64,000 nucleotides of DNA from Hypericum androsaemum (GCA_963995505.1 OZ023188.1:1922001-1986000); one strand, 5' to 3'. Positions 24,134 to 34,375 are shown, numbered from the stretch's first letter. The notes: generated by a model from the sequence alone, not told the origin. Made by a program: numbers and translations.

Positions 24134-24150
24134 CGGGCTCTGATACCAAT
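24134..24150 (-). other. Primer binding site (initiator tRNA-Met)
   Basis: The minus strand reads attggtatcagagcccg directly after the 5' LTR, the standard Copia initiator tRNA-Met primer site. Confidence 0.93.
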
Positions 24151-24626
24151 TGTTGGGAAGCACGAGGGCCCCAAACACCACACGAACAACACCGGAGCTA
24201 GAGATCGATGACAAGCACAAATCAAACTCACGCACACAAGAATACGACACAAAATTTGGTCACCCGGTTCGATCTTAACCGATCTACGTCCGGGGGCGTA
24301 CCAAGCCAGGAGATTTCACTATATCAAGATCGATCTACACTCTAGAGCTTCACTCGCTCAACAATGGTGTTTCTCTCTCTCCTCTTCTCTCTCTGTCTCA
24401 CTCTCTCTCTACACAAGGAAGAAGATACCGAAATAGTGACTGAGAAGTGGGTATTTATAGTGCCCACAGCCTAGGACTATTTGGTGTCGGCAGGGGCAAA
24501 ATCGTCCACCAGAAATCACATTTCTGGCCCCGGATGAATAGTGCCCAGTCAACATGTGAACAGTAACCCCGTATAGTCAACGCGTAAACAGTAACCCCGT
24601 ATAGTACGAAGTCTCCATACCCAACA
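24151..24626 (-). repeat. 5' LTR of the Tork Copia element
   Basis: Direct repeat of 19694-20157, 476 bases, TGTTGGG...CCCAACA, followed by the second copy of the CTGTT target duplication. Confidence 0.95.
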
Positions 24627-24631
24627 CTGTT

Positions 24632-25438
24632 TCACGAAAAAAATTGCATTTTTTTCCTTTTTTTTTGGTAAATAGATTAATTTCATTTCATATACTTCAA
24701 ATATTTACACCAAGTGTTACAAAAATCCTATGCTACTTAATGATTACATGTTAATCTCCACGATTCCGTAAAGATTCATGTACAAAAATAAGTCCTGCGA
24801 TCCTAACTCATCTGTTGAGTTTGACCACTTGAGCTATTATTGAACGTGGCATAAAATAGTATGAATAAGAAGTAAAATAGCATGAATAAGAAGCTCCTGA
24901 TTATATTGCTCTCCTTGAAAGATGGCCTTATTATGTAAAAGCCAGATCCCCAAAGAATGGCATTTTTTTCTTCTCTTATTGTGTACTTGTTTCTAAAGAT
25001 GCAATATATCGGTGTGCTCATCAACGAAAAATAAATAAATTTATTGTGGAAATCATTTGATAATTTTCTCTTACTTTCTGTATTTTTTTTTTGGGAAAAA
25101 GTCTGGTTTTACTTATCGTTAATTAGAAGAATCTGAACACAAAAAGGCATCGAGTTCTAAGGAAAATCGTTATTAGTGTGCTAATGGTACTCGATTTTAA
25201 TCTAAACAAAAATGAATACAGCAGGTCCGTATGCCTCAAAAGGTAACATGTCTTGATTATGGTGTTAATTAAAGGGATGTTTAGATCTATGATATGATAA
25301 GAGAATGCCGCCAAAATAATTTGTTTGAAGTTTGAACTCCATCCTAATCTCAAAATGAAAGCTAATATTTAAATCATTTTAATCTAAACAAAAATGAATA
25401 CAGCATTGTCCGTACGCAATGGTTAGAAGGAAGAACAA
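24632..25438. other. AT-rich intergenic DNA
   Basis: No gene is seen. A T-rich head followed by ggtaaatagattaatttc (about 24650-24685) again looks like the 3' end of an A-tailed retroposon in minus orientation. The phrase aatctaaacaaaaatgaatacagca occurs twice (about 25200 and 25381), a short direct repeat about 180 bases apart. Confidence 0.45.
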
Positions 25439-25447
25439 TAAATTTAT

Positions 25448-26517
25448 GGGAAAAGTCCACTTTCGTACCCTGTGGTATCGACCAAAATCACTTTAGTACC
25501 CTGTGGTAAAAAACCGATCAATCGAGTCATACTTATTCCAATTAACATCAAAAAGGGCCTCGGGCAGCTGCCCGGAGCTGCCCGAACCTACCCGCCCGCT
25601 GCCCGGGCCACGTGGCCAGCCACGTCACCAAGAGGAGGAGGAGGAGCCGGGGAGGAGGAGGAGGAGGAGGAGGAGGGGGATGCGGGGAGGAGGAGGAGGA
25701 GGACGCGGGGAGGAGGAGGAGAGGAGGACGCGGGGAGGAGGAGGAGAGGAGGAGGGGGAGGAGGACGCGGGGAAGAGGAGGAGAGGAGGAGGGGGACGCG
25801 GGGAGGAGGAGCCGGGGAGGAGGGGGACTCGGGGGAGGAGGGGGACGCGGGGAGGAGGAGGAGAGGAGGAGGGGGATGCGGGGAGGAGGAGGAGAGGAGG
25901 AGGGGGACGCGGGGGAGGAGGGGGACGCGGGGAGGAGGGGGGCGTGGGGAGGAGGAGGACGCGGGGAGGAGGAGGACGCAGAGGAGGAGGGCAACGTGGG
26001 GAGGAGGAGGAGACGCGGAGGAGGAGGAGGAGGAGGAGGACGCGGAGGAGGAGGAGGACGCGGAGGAGGAGGGGAGGAGGAGGAGGAGGACGCGGAGGAG
26101 GAGGGGGACGCGGGGAGGAGGAGGACGCGGGGAGGAGGGGGACGCGGGGGAGGATGCGGAGGAGGAGGGGGATGCGGGGAGGAGGAGGAGAGGAGGAGGA
26201 GGAGGAGGAGGGGAGGAGGAGGAGGAGGAGGAACGCGGAGGAGGAGGAGGAGGCGGAGGAGGAGGAGGAGGAGGGGAGGAGGAGGAAAATCGGAGGAGGA
26301 GGAATTTGGTGAAGTGGCGCCACGTCACCAAAATTGGTGACGTGGCTGGCCACGTGGCCCGGGCAGCGGGCGGGTAGGTTCGGGCAGCTCCGGGCAGCTG
26401 CCCGAGGCCCTTTTTGATGTTAATTGGAATAAGTATGACTCGATTGATCGGTTTTTTACCACAGGGTACTAAAGTGATTTTGGTCGATACCACAGGGTAC
26501 GAAAGTGAACTTTTCCC
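25448..26517. mobile_element. Mutator-like long-TIR element with GGA-repeat core (family L, copy 1)
   Basis: The element is 1070 bases with a perfect 9-bp target duplication (TAAATTTAT at 25439-25447 and 26518-26526). The terminal inverted repeats are about 180 bases, starting GGGAAAAGT(C/T)CACTTTCG, and carry the phrase accctgtggtatcg. The inner halves of the repeats are GC-rich and contain nested palindromes (gggcagctgccc, ggccacgtggcc). The core, about 25630-26310, is almost pure purine on this strand, a degenerate GGA/GGGGAGG array. Long open frames of Gly/Glu/Arg or Pro/Ser in this core are composition artefacts. The 9-bp duplication plus long inverted repeats indicate the Mutator superfamily. 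No transposase is present, so it is non-autonomous. Confidence 0.9.
25630..26310 (+). repeat. Polypurine GGA-type minisatellite
   Basis: About 680 bases of GGA/GGAGGA with regular gacgcgg and gatgcgg insertions, almost without pyrimidine except at those points. The strand asymmetry could favour G-quadruplex or triplex DNA. The mirror-type array on the opposite strand is in the sister element at 44969-45734. Confidence 0.9.
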
Positions 26518-26599
26518 TAAATTTATTTTGGTACGTGACCTTTCGGTGTGTATCTTTATATTTGAATATTGAGGACTATCAAATTATATTTCTAAAAAC

Positions 26600-28104
26600 G
26601 GACAAATTACCCTCACGTTCCTGAGGTTTGGTCACCCTCCCCCTAGGGTCCCTGACTTTTGGAAAAAGATTATCCCGTCCCTAAGTTTTGATGATAATAG
26701 ACTATCGGGTCCCTGGAGCCGGAATATTCCATATTCTCCGGTGATACCCCACTTGAAAAGACTAAAATGCCCTCCCACTTAAAAAAAATAAAAAATCTCT
26801 CTCTTTCCCCCTTCTTCCTCCTTCCTACCTTCAATCAAAACCTAAAATCTAAATCCAAAATTTTTTAGTTAGAATCAAAACCAATTACATACAGAAACTT
26901 GAGCCTCGAAACCATTGAAACAATCAAACCAGAAACCTCAGGTCAAGTTCCAAGTCAAGTTCTAATTGAAAAGCAAAAACCCAATTGAAAAGCAAAAAAC
27001 CCTAGGTAAAATGACCTGAAGAGCAAAAACCCCAAGTCAAATTAGAAAGTCCATGTTAATCCCCATCACTGTGTTCGTGAACATGAACTGGCTAAATCCC
27101 CAATTCTTGCTAGTAGCCATTAAGATTTGGAAAATGAACTTGAAGCTCTTCAATTAGGCAACGTGAAGATTAAAACTCACAAGACCACCAAGAACAACAC
27201 CTTAGACTCCACCTCGCCCACTTCCCTAATTTTTCGAACTAGCAGCTTCGAACATGGAGGAATTTCTCGATGCTGCTTTGGAGACGAATTAGAGGAAGCC
27301 CCAGGCTTCTCTCGCGGTTGGCGAACGCGACGTCTTGGTCCTTGAGGACCTACCGGGCCAGTGCTGGCGAGGAGATCACGACGATGAGCTTCTGGCCAAG
27401 GTGGATGGTGTAGATTAGGTGAAGACCCACCACGCCACAAGAAAGAGGAGGAGAATCAAAGCGAAGGAGACGACGTCATTTTGGAGGATGGAGCTAATTA
27501 GAGCTAGTGCCATGGTTGTGGATTTCTCTCCGAGTTCTAGGTGCTCCTCCAAGGTGCTGGATTTTATTTAATGGTGGAGGAATCTGTTTCCATTAAATAG
27601 AGATAAGGAAGAATGATTTGAAATTATTAAAAGTGATATTATTATAATAAAACCCAAATTGATTTTTCGGCTGCTGAAAATCTTTGGTGCTTGTGATTTT
27701 CCAGCAAAAAAGAACACCCCCCCCCCCCCATCTTTTATCTCATGTTTGCCCTTGCTTGATCTAGATATGGGAGGGTTCTTTTTTTTTTGGCTTCTTCTCC
27801 ATTTTTCAATTGATTTCAGATCTAGCAACCCACAAATTGGTTTTGTTGTCCATTGGGTTTGAGTTTTAGTTAAAAATTTGGGGAAGAAGATGAAGTGGGG
27901 AAGGAGGAAACTTTTTGTTTTTAAGTGGGAGGGGCATTTTAGTCTTTTCAAGTGGGAGTTCGCCGGAGAAAAAGAAATATTTCGACTCCAGGGACCCGAG
28001 AGTCTATTATCATCAAAACTTAGGGACGGGATAATCATTTTCCAAAAGTCAGGGACCTTAGGGGGAGGGTGACCAAACTTCAGGAACGTGAGGGTAATTT
28101 GCCC
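26600..28104. mobile_element. Mutator-like long-TIR element (family G)
   Basis: The element is 1505 bases with a perfect 10-bp target duplication (TTCTAAAAAC at 26590-26599 and 28105-28114). The inverted repeats are about 190 bases, starting GG(A/G)CAAATTACCCTCACG and continuing through gtttggtcaccctccccct. The interior (about 26800-27880) has normal-looking, possibly captured DNA with short open frames on both strands (for example 27127-27345 and 28038-27568), none of which I recognise, and a C10 tract at 27719-27728. No transposase was seen. The duplication length and the end structure place it in the Mutator superfamily. Confidence 0.88.
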
Positions 28105-28806
28105 TTCTAAAAACTATCAAACTATATTAAAATGTCGACCTTCTTTGCGTGCACAGATGCATTTATCTATACTATTTGGTAAAAGTACAGCTTAGTATTC
28201 TGTAGTATCGCGATTTTCGGGATAGAATCATGCAGTTTAAAAATCATCAATCCAGTCCAAATTATTTCAAATTTTATCAAGTTATGGTCCAGCTGAGGCC
28301 CGGACGACTTTCGAACCTAGCTGGACAGCCACATCATCAAAATGACATGTTTCAATCTCACGTGGCTTGTCGTTTATCATCCACGTGGCATGTGAAAAAT
28401 TTCAGAATGATCCTTTTTTTTTATAAACAATCAAGAAAACCCTCCTTTCCCACCTCTCCGCCCCAACCCCTCCACCTCAAGAAGCCATACAAAACACAGA
28501 TATCCCTCCAAATATGCAAATCCTAAGCATTTCAACGCAAAACTGTAGAATCCTAAGCATAAGCTGAGCCGACAATGGAGAATTAGAGGATAAACAGAGA
28601 TACAAGGATAAAAAGCACACAACAGAATCATCGATACGACACCCAAACACAATCGACCACCAGAGCATAATCGAGCTCGCCAGGAAAAGTACGGCCGCGA
28701 GTGTATCGGCGAATGACAGATTGGGAATATCCAGTTACGGACCCCGCCGTTGATGGGAGCTTTAGTGGGGTTCACGTCCGTTTCCAATATCCCTCCGTCG
28801 TAGCCG

Positions 28807-29129
28807 TGATATCGAGATAAAAATTCCAGGAGCTGAGTGCTCGAGAAACCGAAAAGGGGGCGGGGGAGGGGGGGGGGGGGAGACAATAACAGAAATCTGT
28901 CATGTCCTTTCCTTCCTTCATGTTAGATTTTTAAACTACTGGTTGCCCTTGGGCTTAATTCTAAAAATAAGTAAAAAAAGGTCAAACACGATTTTTTGGG
29001 CCACAAATGCAGAAATAAAAAAAGCCCATTAAGCCAATAAGCTCTAACTCCAACGACAGCTACGGCCTTCTTCTTCATCAAACGACAGGCGACCAATGAA
29101 CGAGGAGTCATCAAATTATCCACATAACA
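28807..29129 (-). repeat. 3' LTR of the nested LARD-like element
   Basis: 323 bases, matching 31254-31687 except for a deletion near the poly-G tract and scattered substitutions. It contains cctttccttccttca and cgacaggcgaccaatgaacg. Confidence 0.88.
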
Positions 29130-29678
29130 ATCACCGCCGCTTAAGTTTCTTGTTCTCAAGAAACTATGAGAATAGTGGGTCTCGAATGCTAGGCAAAATA
29201 CATGAATAACATTGATAGATGAATCGTTCCACCATGCCACAGCTTGGGCGTCAGCATCGTTCCATCGTTTGGTCGCACTATTGCACAACGTGAGCATTAT
29301 CTCGTCTTCTGAAATCATCCCTAGTGGAGCTGGTAATCCCTTATTCCTTCTCTTGGCAGTGACTTGATAAAATCTTAAGTACTGCACTCCAAGTTTATAA
29401 GCTTTTTTGCCACTCTTCTTAACTAGCTTCATCTTGTCCTCGACACTTAGTGAAGACTTGAGTAGGTTGAGAGCCACTTGTGCTTGTATTATTAGTAGGA
29501 ATTCCATGCAGGCTTTTCTTTTACGGCTCGATAGCTTCATCCTTTTATGGTCTTGCTGCAGGAGAAACCCAAGTAGCCAAAGGTTCTCCTCCTTGGCGAT
29601 CATGCTGATGTCCATTGCCTTAACGAAAGGGTCTCTAGCAAAGCACGAAATGTGTAGCAGAGGTAACACTCTATTCAT
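28923..29678 (-). pseudogene. Unrecognised open frame of the LARD-like element
   Basis: Frame of 251 residues, its last third inside the LTR. It contains a basic stretch (MKLSSRKRKACMEF) and VEDKMKLVKKSGKKAYKLG. I recognise no domain. It is probably the C-terminal remnant of a gene carried by the element. Confidence 0.35.
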
Positions 29679-30005
29679 TGCTTCAAGGAAAAAGAAAACA
29701 TCTGATATGTGAACAGAGTCGCCACGCCAAATTTTTGCCAGTGCTAACCAGCTGCAAGGTTACACTTGTGTCATAACATAGAGTTAAATCCATGTTAGCT
29801 GCTTATGCCATGCTTCTTGTTTAGTACCCTTCCCTTCATTCGTTGTTACTACTGTGTGCATGTTATGTGGAGTACGCTATACTAAAACTAAACCATAAAA
29901 TTCCAACATTGGCTGTTTGTACCCCTTCTCTCCATCAAGCTTATTGCCAATTAGAGGCTCAATAATACTAGCAGCGATATCAACATCTACAAATTCAGAA
30001 CACTG

Positions 30006-30920
30006 TCATTGTCCAAGTTGCTTTTTGGGACCCTCTTTGTCGATGTCAACTAGACTCTGGTATTTATTGCTAAATAACTTTTTAGTTATGAACCATTTCT
30101 GTCCATTGGCCAGCAGGGCATATCTTGAGAGGATGGGATCATCCGGATAACTTACCACTTTTCTCATTAGCATTTTCTCGATGACCCCATGAGCATCAAC
30201 AACCTCTTCCCCTAATAACTCAAACAGGTACAATTTTCTACTTCTTCGTAATTCATTTAGCTGCCTGCATTTTACAGTTCCCAAGTAGCATAGAGCAAGA
30301 TCAAACTGGCCATTTATTGAATACTCTTGTATCATAGGACAATAGACAATCATGTCACACTGTGGCATCTTGTCAAACACTATATGTGCTCTATCTATAT
30401 TTTTACATTTTTGCATTCATGTTGATGGAGTCAGCAACAACATAAGGCTGACCAATGTCAATTGAACTCATACACGAAAGTGAATCACCCCACTTGAACA
30501 TTCGAAAACTCCTACATCCCAACTTACTCATTTTATACCTACTCACATCAATGTGAACCAGCTCATTTCCTCCCCCTACATCTATCAGAGCCATAAGAAC
30601 AATCCTCTATCAAGTATTTTGTCAAACATCTTCTGTGCGTCTTTCCAGGTAGCCCTTTCATTGGCAATTTATCTAAACCCACACTTGGATATTTCATCAA
30701 ACACATTTCGAGCACCTCTCATTCTCTCCTCCTTACTGAACAATCCAGTAAAAAAATTGATACCAGTACACTCCAAAGGTAAGTCAGCCTCGAGTAGCTC
30801 ATCCTCAAGCTCTCCCAACTCATGTTTAGTACTATCAACATCATTGTCCATCTTAGGGAGCTCCTCTTTTCGAGTAATCACACAAATAGTCCAAATCTGT
30901 TGAAATACAAGTAGATTCAA
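30006..30920 (-). pseudogene. PPR-like fragments inside the LARD-like element
   Basis: Two minus-strand open pieces, 30920-30669 and 30416-30006, with pentatricopeptide-type signatures. The upstream piece ends GARNVFDEISKCGFR. The downstream piece contains IDRAHIVFDKMPQCDMIVYC followed by PMIQEYSINGQFDLAL, close to the plant PPR consensus (A..VFD.M...D...W..MI..Y...G....AL). They are not in one frame and several stops intervene, so this is a decayed PPR-derived segment. It may have been captured by the element or be part of a gene present before the LTR pair formed. Confidence 0.55.
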
Positions 30921-31253
30921 GTGTAGATGTTACCTGGACAGCCTCTAACTCTAAGAATCTTGCTTGTTCTTTATTAGATATAGCTTGTGAAAGCTCGTCA
31001 AGTCTTTGGATCTTCTCTTGGTTTCGTGTTTCTATGGTAGAAAAAGTCGATCCCATGCCACCGAAACTTCCAGCAAAGCGATCGATAGGTTCCTTCATCT
31101 TCTCCATGTGTGTGTTCATGATTTTGTTCATTATCTCTGTATTAGCATCTACCTTAGCAATCAAGTCCTTAATTAACTTGGCCAGCTCTTTGTCTTCATT
31201 TTCAGGTCAGCAAGGGATCACACAGCCGAGGAAAAGACTACTCTGATACCAAT

Positions 31254-31687
31254 TGATATCGAGATAAAAGTTCCAGGAGCCGAATGCTCGAGAAACTGAT
31301 TGACGTACGAGATCCGGGAAGCTTAGGGAAGAAGAATAAGCTTCGAAAATCTTATACCAGAAATATTCGGGGGGGGGGGGGGGGGGGGGGGGGGGGGAGG
31401 GGGGAGGGGAGAATAGAAGACGAGGGGGAATAACATAAATATGTTTTCAAATATCCATCATCATGTCCTTTCCTTCCTTCAAGTTAGATTTTTTAACTAT
31501 TGGTTGCCCTTGGGCTTAATTCTAAAAACAAGTAAAAGGTCAAACACAGTTCTTGGGCCACAAACGCAAAAATAAAAGAAAGCACATTAAGCCAACAAGC
31601 TCCAACTCAAACGACAGCTACGACCTTCTTCTTCATCAAACGGCAGGCGACCGATGAACGAGGAGTCATCGAATTGTCCACATAACA
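31254..31687 (-). repeat. 5' LTR of the nested LARD-like element
   Basis: 434 bases, TG...CA in element orientation, next to the tRNA-Met primer site. It contains a run of about 29 G (31369-31397). Confidence 0.88.
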
Positions 31688-32855
31688 AGCTGACGCCAAG
31701 CTAGGGCTCGTTGAGGCTATCATAACCAGAAGTGTCAAAGTGCTCATGCCATCCACCGTCAACGTCTCCATGGTGGAGCTACCGCCTCAAATTCGACCCC
31801 ATCGATAACCTATCCCAAAATTTGCAATCCAAACTACTCGAAAAACCCTAACTTTGGGCGATTTGAGGAAAATTCTGAATTAATGGAAGGGAAGGGGAGG
31901 GAGCGCTGGGCGAATAAGAGAAAAATGAGGGGAAGAAGAAGATGGGGCTGTCGATGTCTCAAAAATTTGATGACGCGCGGTTGCAGTTGGAGGTTTAATG
32001 GAATTCTTGGTTGTGGTCTTGGTTCTTGTCTGAAATTTTTCATCGAGAGGTAAAACAATTTTGGTCTTGTCTGTTGGTGTTCTTGGTTCTAGTTTGTTGG
32101 GTTTCTGTTTCTTGTAAATTTTGTTGTTGGTGGTGGAGGAGGAGACAAATAGGATAGAGGAAGAAGAGGAAGAGGAGGAGAGGGAGAGGATAGGGGCTTT
32201 TTTGAAACTTTTCTTTAAGACACTACATCGCCACGAGAGACCAAAAGGGGACCGTTTTAGTGACATGGCAGTCTAGATAGGATCGGAAGTCGTCCGGACC
32301 TAAGCTAGATCATAGCTTAATAAAATTTAAAATAACTTAGACTCGATTGATGGTTTTTAAACATCATGGTCCTATTGCAAAAACTGTAATATTATAGGGT
32401 ACTAAATTATACTTTTCCCTGCTAATTTTTAGCACATCGAAACAACATTGATTGACGTTTTCGCTCGTAGGTCGGGAACGTAAAAAGCACATGCAAATGT
32501 GCAATGACTTTTCTAAAGGGTGACTCGTACTGAACATTTATGACTCGATTTGTCTATGTTAATTGAATGCTATCCAACATACATTTTCATAACTTTCATT
32601 ATGATAATAAAATATTAACAATATGGAATAAATCTGTTAAATATTTGTTGAAAGAATTTTATCATTTTAAAAGTTTTATCGGATTTAAATTTGAATTATT
32701 CGGCCAAATGATATCTGTACACCAGTGATCAAAACCAAAAAAAAATCGTGACGTATGGGATGTACAAGTTTTTCGTTGGACTTTTGTTGGATTATTCAAA
32801 ATTTTGTAATCAATTAGCCTCCTAAATTCCAGATAAAAATTAGTCTCTTAAACTA

Positions 32856-33233
32856 GGGATTTTTTCTCAAATGGACAAAAAACATACATATTTTTCCTAA
32901 ATAGTCAAAAAATTATACATATTTCCTAAATAAGTTAAAAAATTATTTAATATTAAAAAAACTTGAAGAAGTCGTCCTCTCAAAATGGTGCCTCTAGTGT
33001 GAACGCTCGATACTTGTCCATTACTGTCGGGAGCAGAGAGAAAAACTGAAATATACAGTTTTTCTCTCTACTCCCGATAGGAATGGACAGATATATAGGC
33101 TCCATTTTGATAGGATGCTTTTTTCAAAATAATTTAATATTAAATAATCTTTTAACCTATTTTAAGAATATGAATAACTTTTTACCTATTTAGGAAAACT
33201 ATGTATATATTTTTCCCATTTGAGAAAAAATCC
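32856..33233. mobile_element. Palindromic MITE, Mutator-type target duplication
   Basis: The element is 378 bases with a perfect 10-bp duplication (TCTTAAACTA at 32846-32855 and 33234-33243). The ends read GGGATTTTTTCTCAAATGG and, inverted, GGATTTTTTCTCAAATGGG. The inverted repeat extends almost to the centre, where gagagaaaaactg and its complement flank aaatata. The whole unit could fold into one long hairpin. It has no coding capacity. Confidence 0.9.
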
Positions 33234-33243
33234 TCTTAAACTA

Positions 33244-33563
33244 CTAAGCATAACAAAGACTTTGCTAATGAATTATGTGGAGACTTTTTTTACTTTTATG
33301 ATTCTGTCGTATTAATTAATCAATCTAAGAAATATCTCGAAGAACAAATTGTGTGACATAAGAATTAAGATAATATATATTTAAAAAATTTAAAGAGTAA
33401 CCCAATAAATTTCGTAATGTATTTACAATATTTGTTCGAACAGAACATCCTACTCAAGAAAAAAAATTAAAAAACGAAAAAGAAAAAACTTTCAAAAAGT
33501 CCCTGCCCCTCCTACCCTAAAACAATTCGTAATACCGAAAACACCCCGCTGACTCGGCCAACA
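33244..33563. other. 3' flank of the SAUR gene
   Basis: AT-rich. The SAUR 3' UTR (minus strand) should lie here. No other feature is seen. Confidence 0.45.
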
Positions 33564-34025
33564 CTAACTCAGACCGGCCACATTACGACACCGTCTCGAG
33601 CCGTCCCATTTGGCGATCCTCGTCTTGACCTTCTCAAACTCCGAAAACCGACATGGTATAGTGATCCCACCCGGATGGTCGTACCCGTACACCCGCTCCG
33701 CTTCCCTCAACAGCTCCCCGAACAGCGGGTGGTTGAAGTAGATAACGGGCACCACGACCCGCCTCGTGTCGCCTCCTGATTCGGCCACGTAGACAGCCAG
33801 GTGTCCCTTGGGGACTTCGACATCTGCCCCGCCGGGTTTGCTCTGACCCAGCTGGATGTACCTCTGACCCGAATGGCCAAGACCGAGCGACCTCGCGCCG
33901 CGTCTCAGGAAATTAGTCAGCCTCAAGACCGGGTTGAGACGGTTCGGGCTCCTCCTGGGTCGGGTTAGCCACCTGAAGACCCGCTTCACCTTCCCCCCTA
34001 CTCTGTAGCCTTCAAGCCTTTTCAT
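33564..34025 (-). CDS. SAUR36-like small auxin-up RNA protein
   Basis: Intronless frame of 153 residues. The basic N-terminus (MKRLEGYRVGGKVKRVFRWL) and the SAUR core (VPKGHLAVYVAE, then VVVPVIYFNHPLFGELLREAERVYGYDH and ITIPCR) place it in the longer SAUR subgroup that includes SAUR36/SAG201. In Arabidopsis that protein is induced in leaf senescence and acts in auxin-linked cell expansion. SAURs commonly inhibit PP2C.D phosphatases; that is family knowledge. The frame stays open another 120 codons upstream but contains no further ATG, which supports the start at 34025. The gene sits between a MITE and LTR debris, yet its coding sequence is intact and GC-rich compared with the flanks. Confidence 0.93.
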   Translation of the reverse strand: MKRLEGYRVGGKVKRVFRWLTRPRRSPNRLNPVLRLTNFLRRGARSLGLGHSGQRYIQLGQSKPGGADVEVPKGHLAVYVAESGGDTRRVVVPVIYFNHPLFGELLREAERVYGYDHPGGITIPCRFSEFEKVKTRIAKWDGSRRCRNVAGLS

Positions 34026-34058
34026 AGTGATCTTGTGGCTTGGAGGAGAGGAATTCGG

Positions 34059-34300
34059 ACAAAGCAAGAACTGGGTTTTGGTCGGAAAGGAGTTTTGAGA
34101 AATGGGTATCTTTAAAGTTTTGAACTTCTTTTTCTTTTTTGATGGAAAGATTGAACCTTTGAGGTAATCGGGTTTATAAATTGGAAAAAGGAAAGAGGGA
34201 TGTTTTTTAAGGGATTTTTGTGGACGAAACAAGAACTGGGTTTTGGGTAGAAAGGAGTTTTGAGAAGTGGGTATCCTTAAAGTTTGGGACTTGATTTCGA
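34059..34300 (-). repeat. Tandem duplication in the SAUR 5' leader
   Basis: Segments starting at about 34059 and 34222 share the phrase caagaactgggttttgg, then ggagttttgaga and gggtatc, a spacing of about 163 bases. Both copies lie between the likely TATA box (about 34380) and the ATG, so the leader has been lengthened by a duplication. Confidence 0.8.
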
Positions 34301-34375
34301 TTTTGGCTAGAAAGGTGGGACTTTGGGGGTTTGTTTTTGAAGTGATTTTTTTGCTTGGAGAGTCCAAGCAGTGAT

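Larger units (their letters stand above)
19694..24626 (-). mobile_element. Nearly complete Tork-type Copia LTR retrotransposon
   Basis: 4.9-kb element on the minus strand with a perfect 5-bp target duplication (CTGTT at 19689-19693 and 24627-24631). The LTRs are 19694-20157 (464 bases) and 24151-24626 (476 bases). They differ by one 12-base pyrimidine indel and only about 6-7 substitutions by eye, so the insertion is young. The initiator tRNA-Met primer site lies at 24134-24150 and the polypurine tract at 20158-20172. The protein order gag, protease, integrase, reverse transcriptase, RNase H is Copia, and motif flavour (DVKTAFLHGDLEEEIYM) is Tork lineage. All domains are present, but the polyprotein is broken by one frame change between integrase and reverse transcriptase. 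Confidence 0.97.
28807..31687 (-). mobile_element. Non-autonomous LTR retrotransposon (LARD-like) nested in a Mutator-like element
   Basis: Direct LTRs are at 28807-29129 and 31254-31687. In element orientation they start TGTTATGTGG and end ATATCA. The primer site (minus strand attggtatcagag) lies at 31241-31253, so the element points left. The flanking 5-mers agcc(g) and agct(g) match at 4 of 5 positions. The 2.1-kb interior has no gag, integrase or reverse transcriptase. It carries broken minus-strand frames instead, some with PPR-type motifs (see 30006-30920). The left LTR is about 110 bases shorter owing to an internal deletion. Both LTRs contain a poly-G tract. Confidence 0.85.
28178..32419. 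mobile_element. Old Mutator-like long-TIR element (family L), split by an LTR element
   Basis: Left end GGTAAAAGTACAGCTTAG and right end (reverse complement) GGGAAAAGTATAATTTAG, each followed by a degenerate version of the family L repeat (tagtattctgtagtatcg and its partner). The two arms run to about 28400 and from about 32240. The flanks do not show a clean 9-bp duplication, so the copy is older than its relatives. Without the nested element at 28807-31687 it would be about 1.36 kb. The interior holds unrecognised, possibly captured sequence. On the minus strand the segment right of the nested element reads METLTVDGMSTLTLLVMI, which looks like a signal peptide. Confidence 0.7.

Noticed and set aside
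25472..26493. Several overlapping open frames of 240-300 residues on both strands, rich in Gly/Glu/Arg or Pro/Ser
   Set aside because: They are produced by the GGA repeat, are open in all frames at once, and start and end in transposon inverted repeats. Not genes.
27719..27728. C10 tract taken as a possible LTR landmark like the poly-G in the LARD-like element
   Set aside because: No direct repeat partner. It lies inside the family G Mutator-like element.
29407..30903. Plus-strand frames within the LARD-like element
   Set aside because: No domain. The element's orientation and the PPR motifs are on the minus strand.
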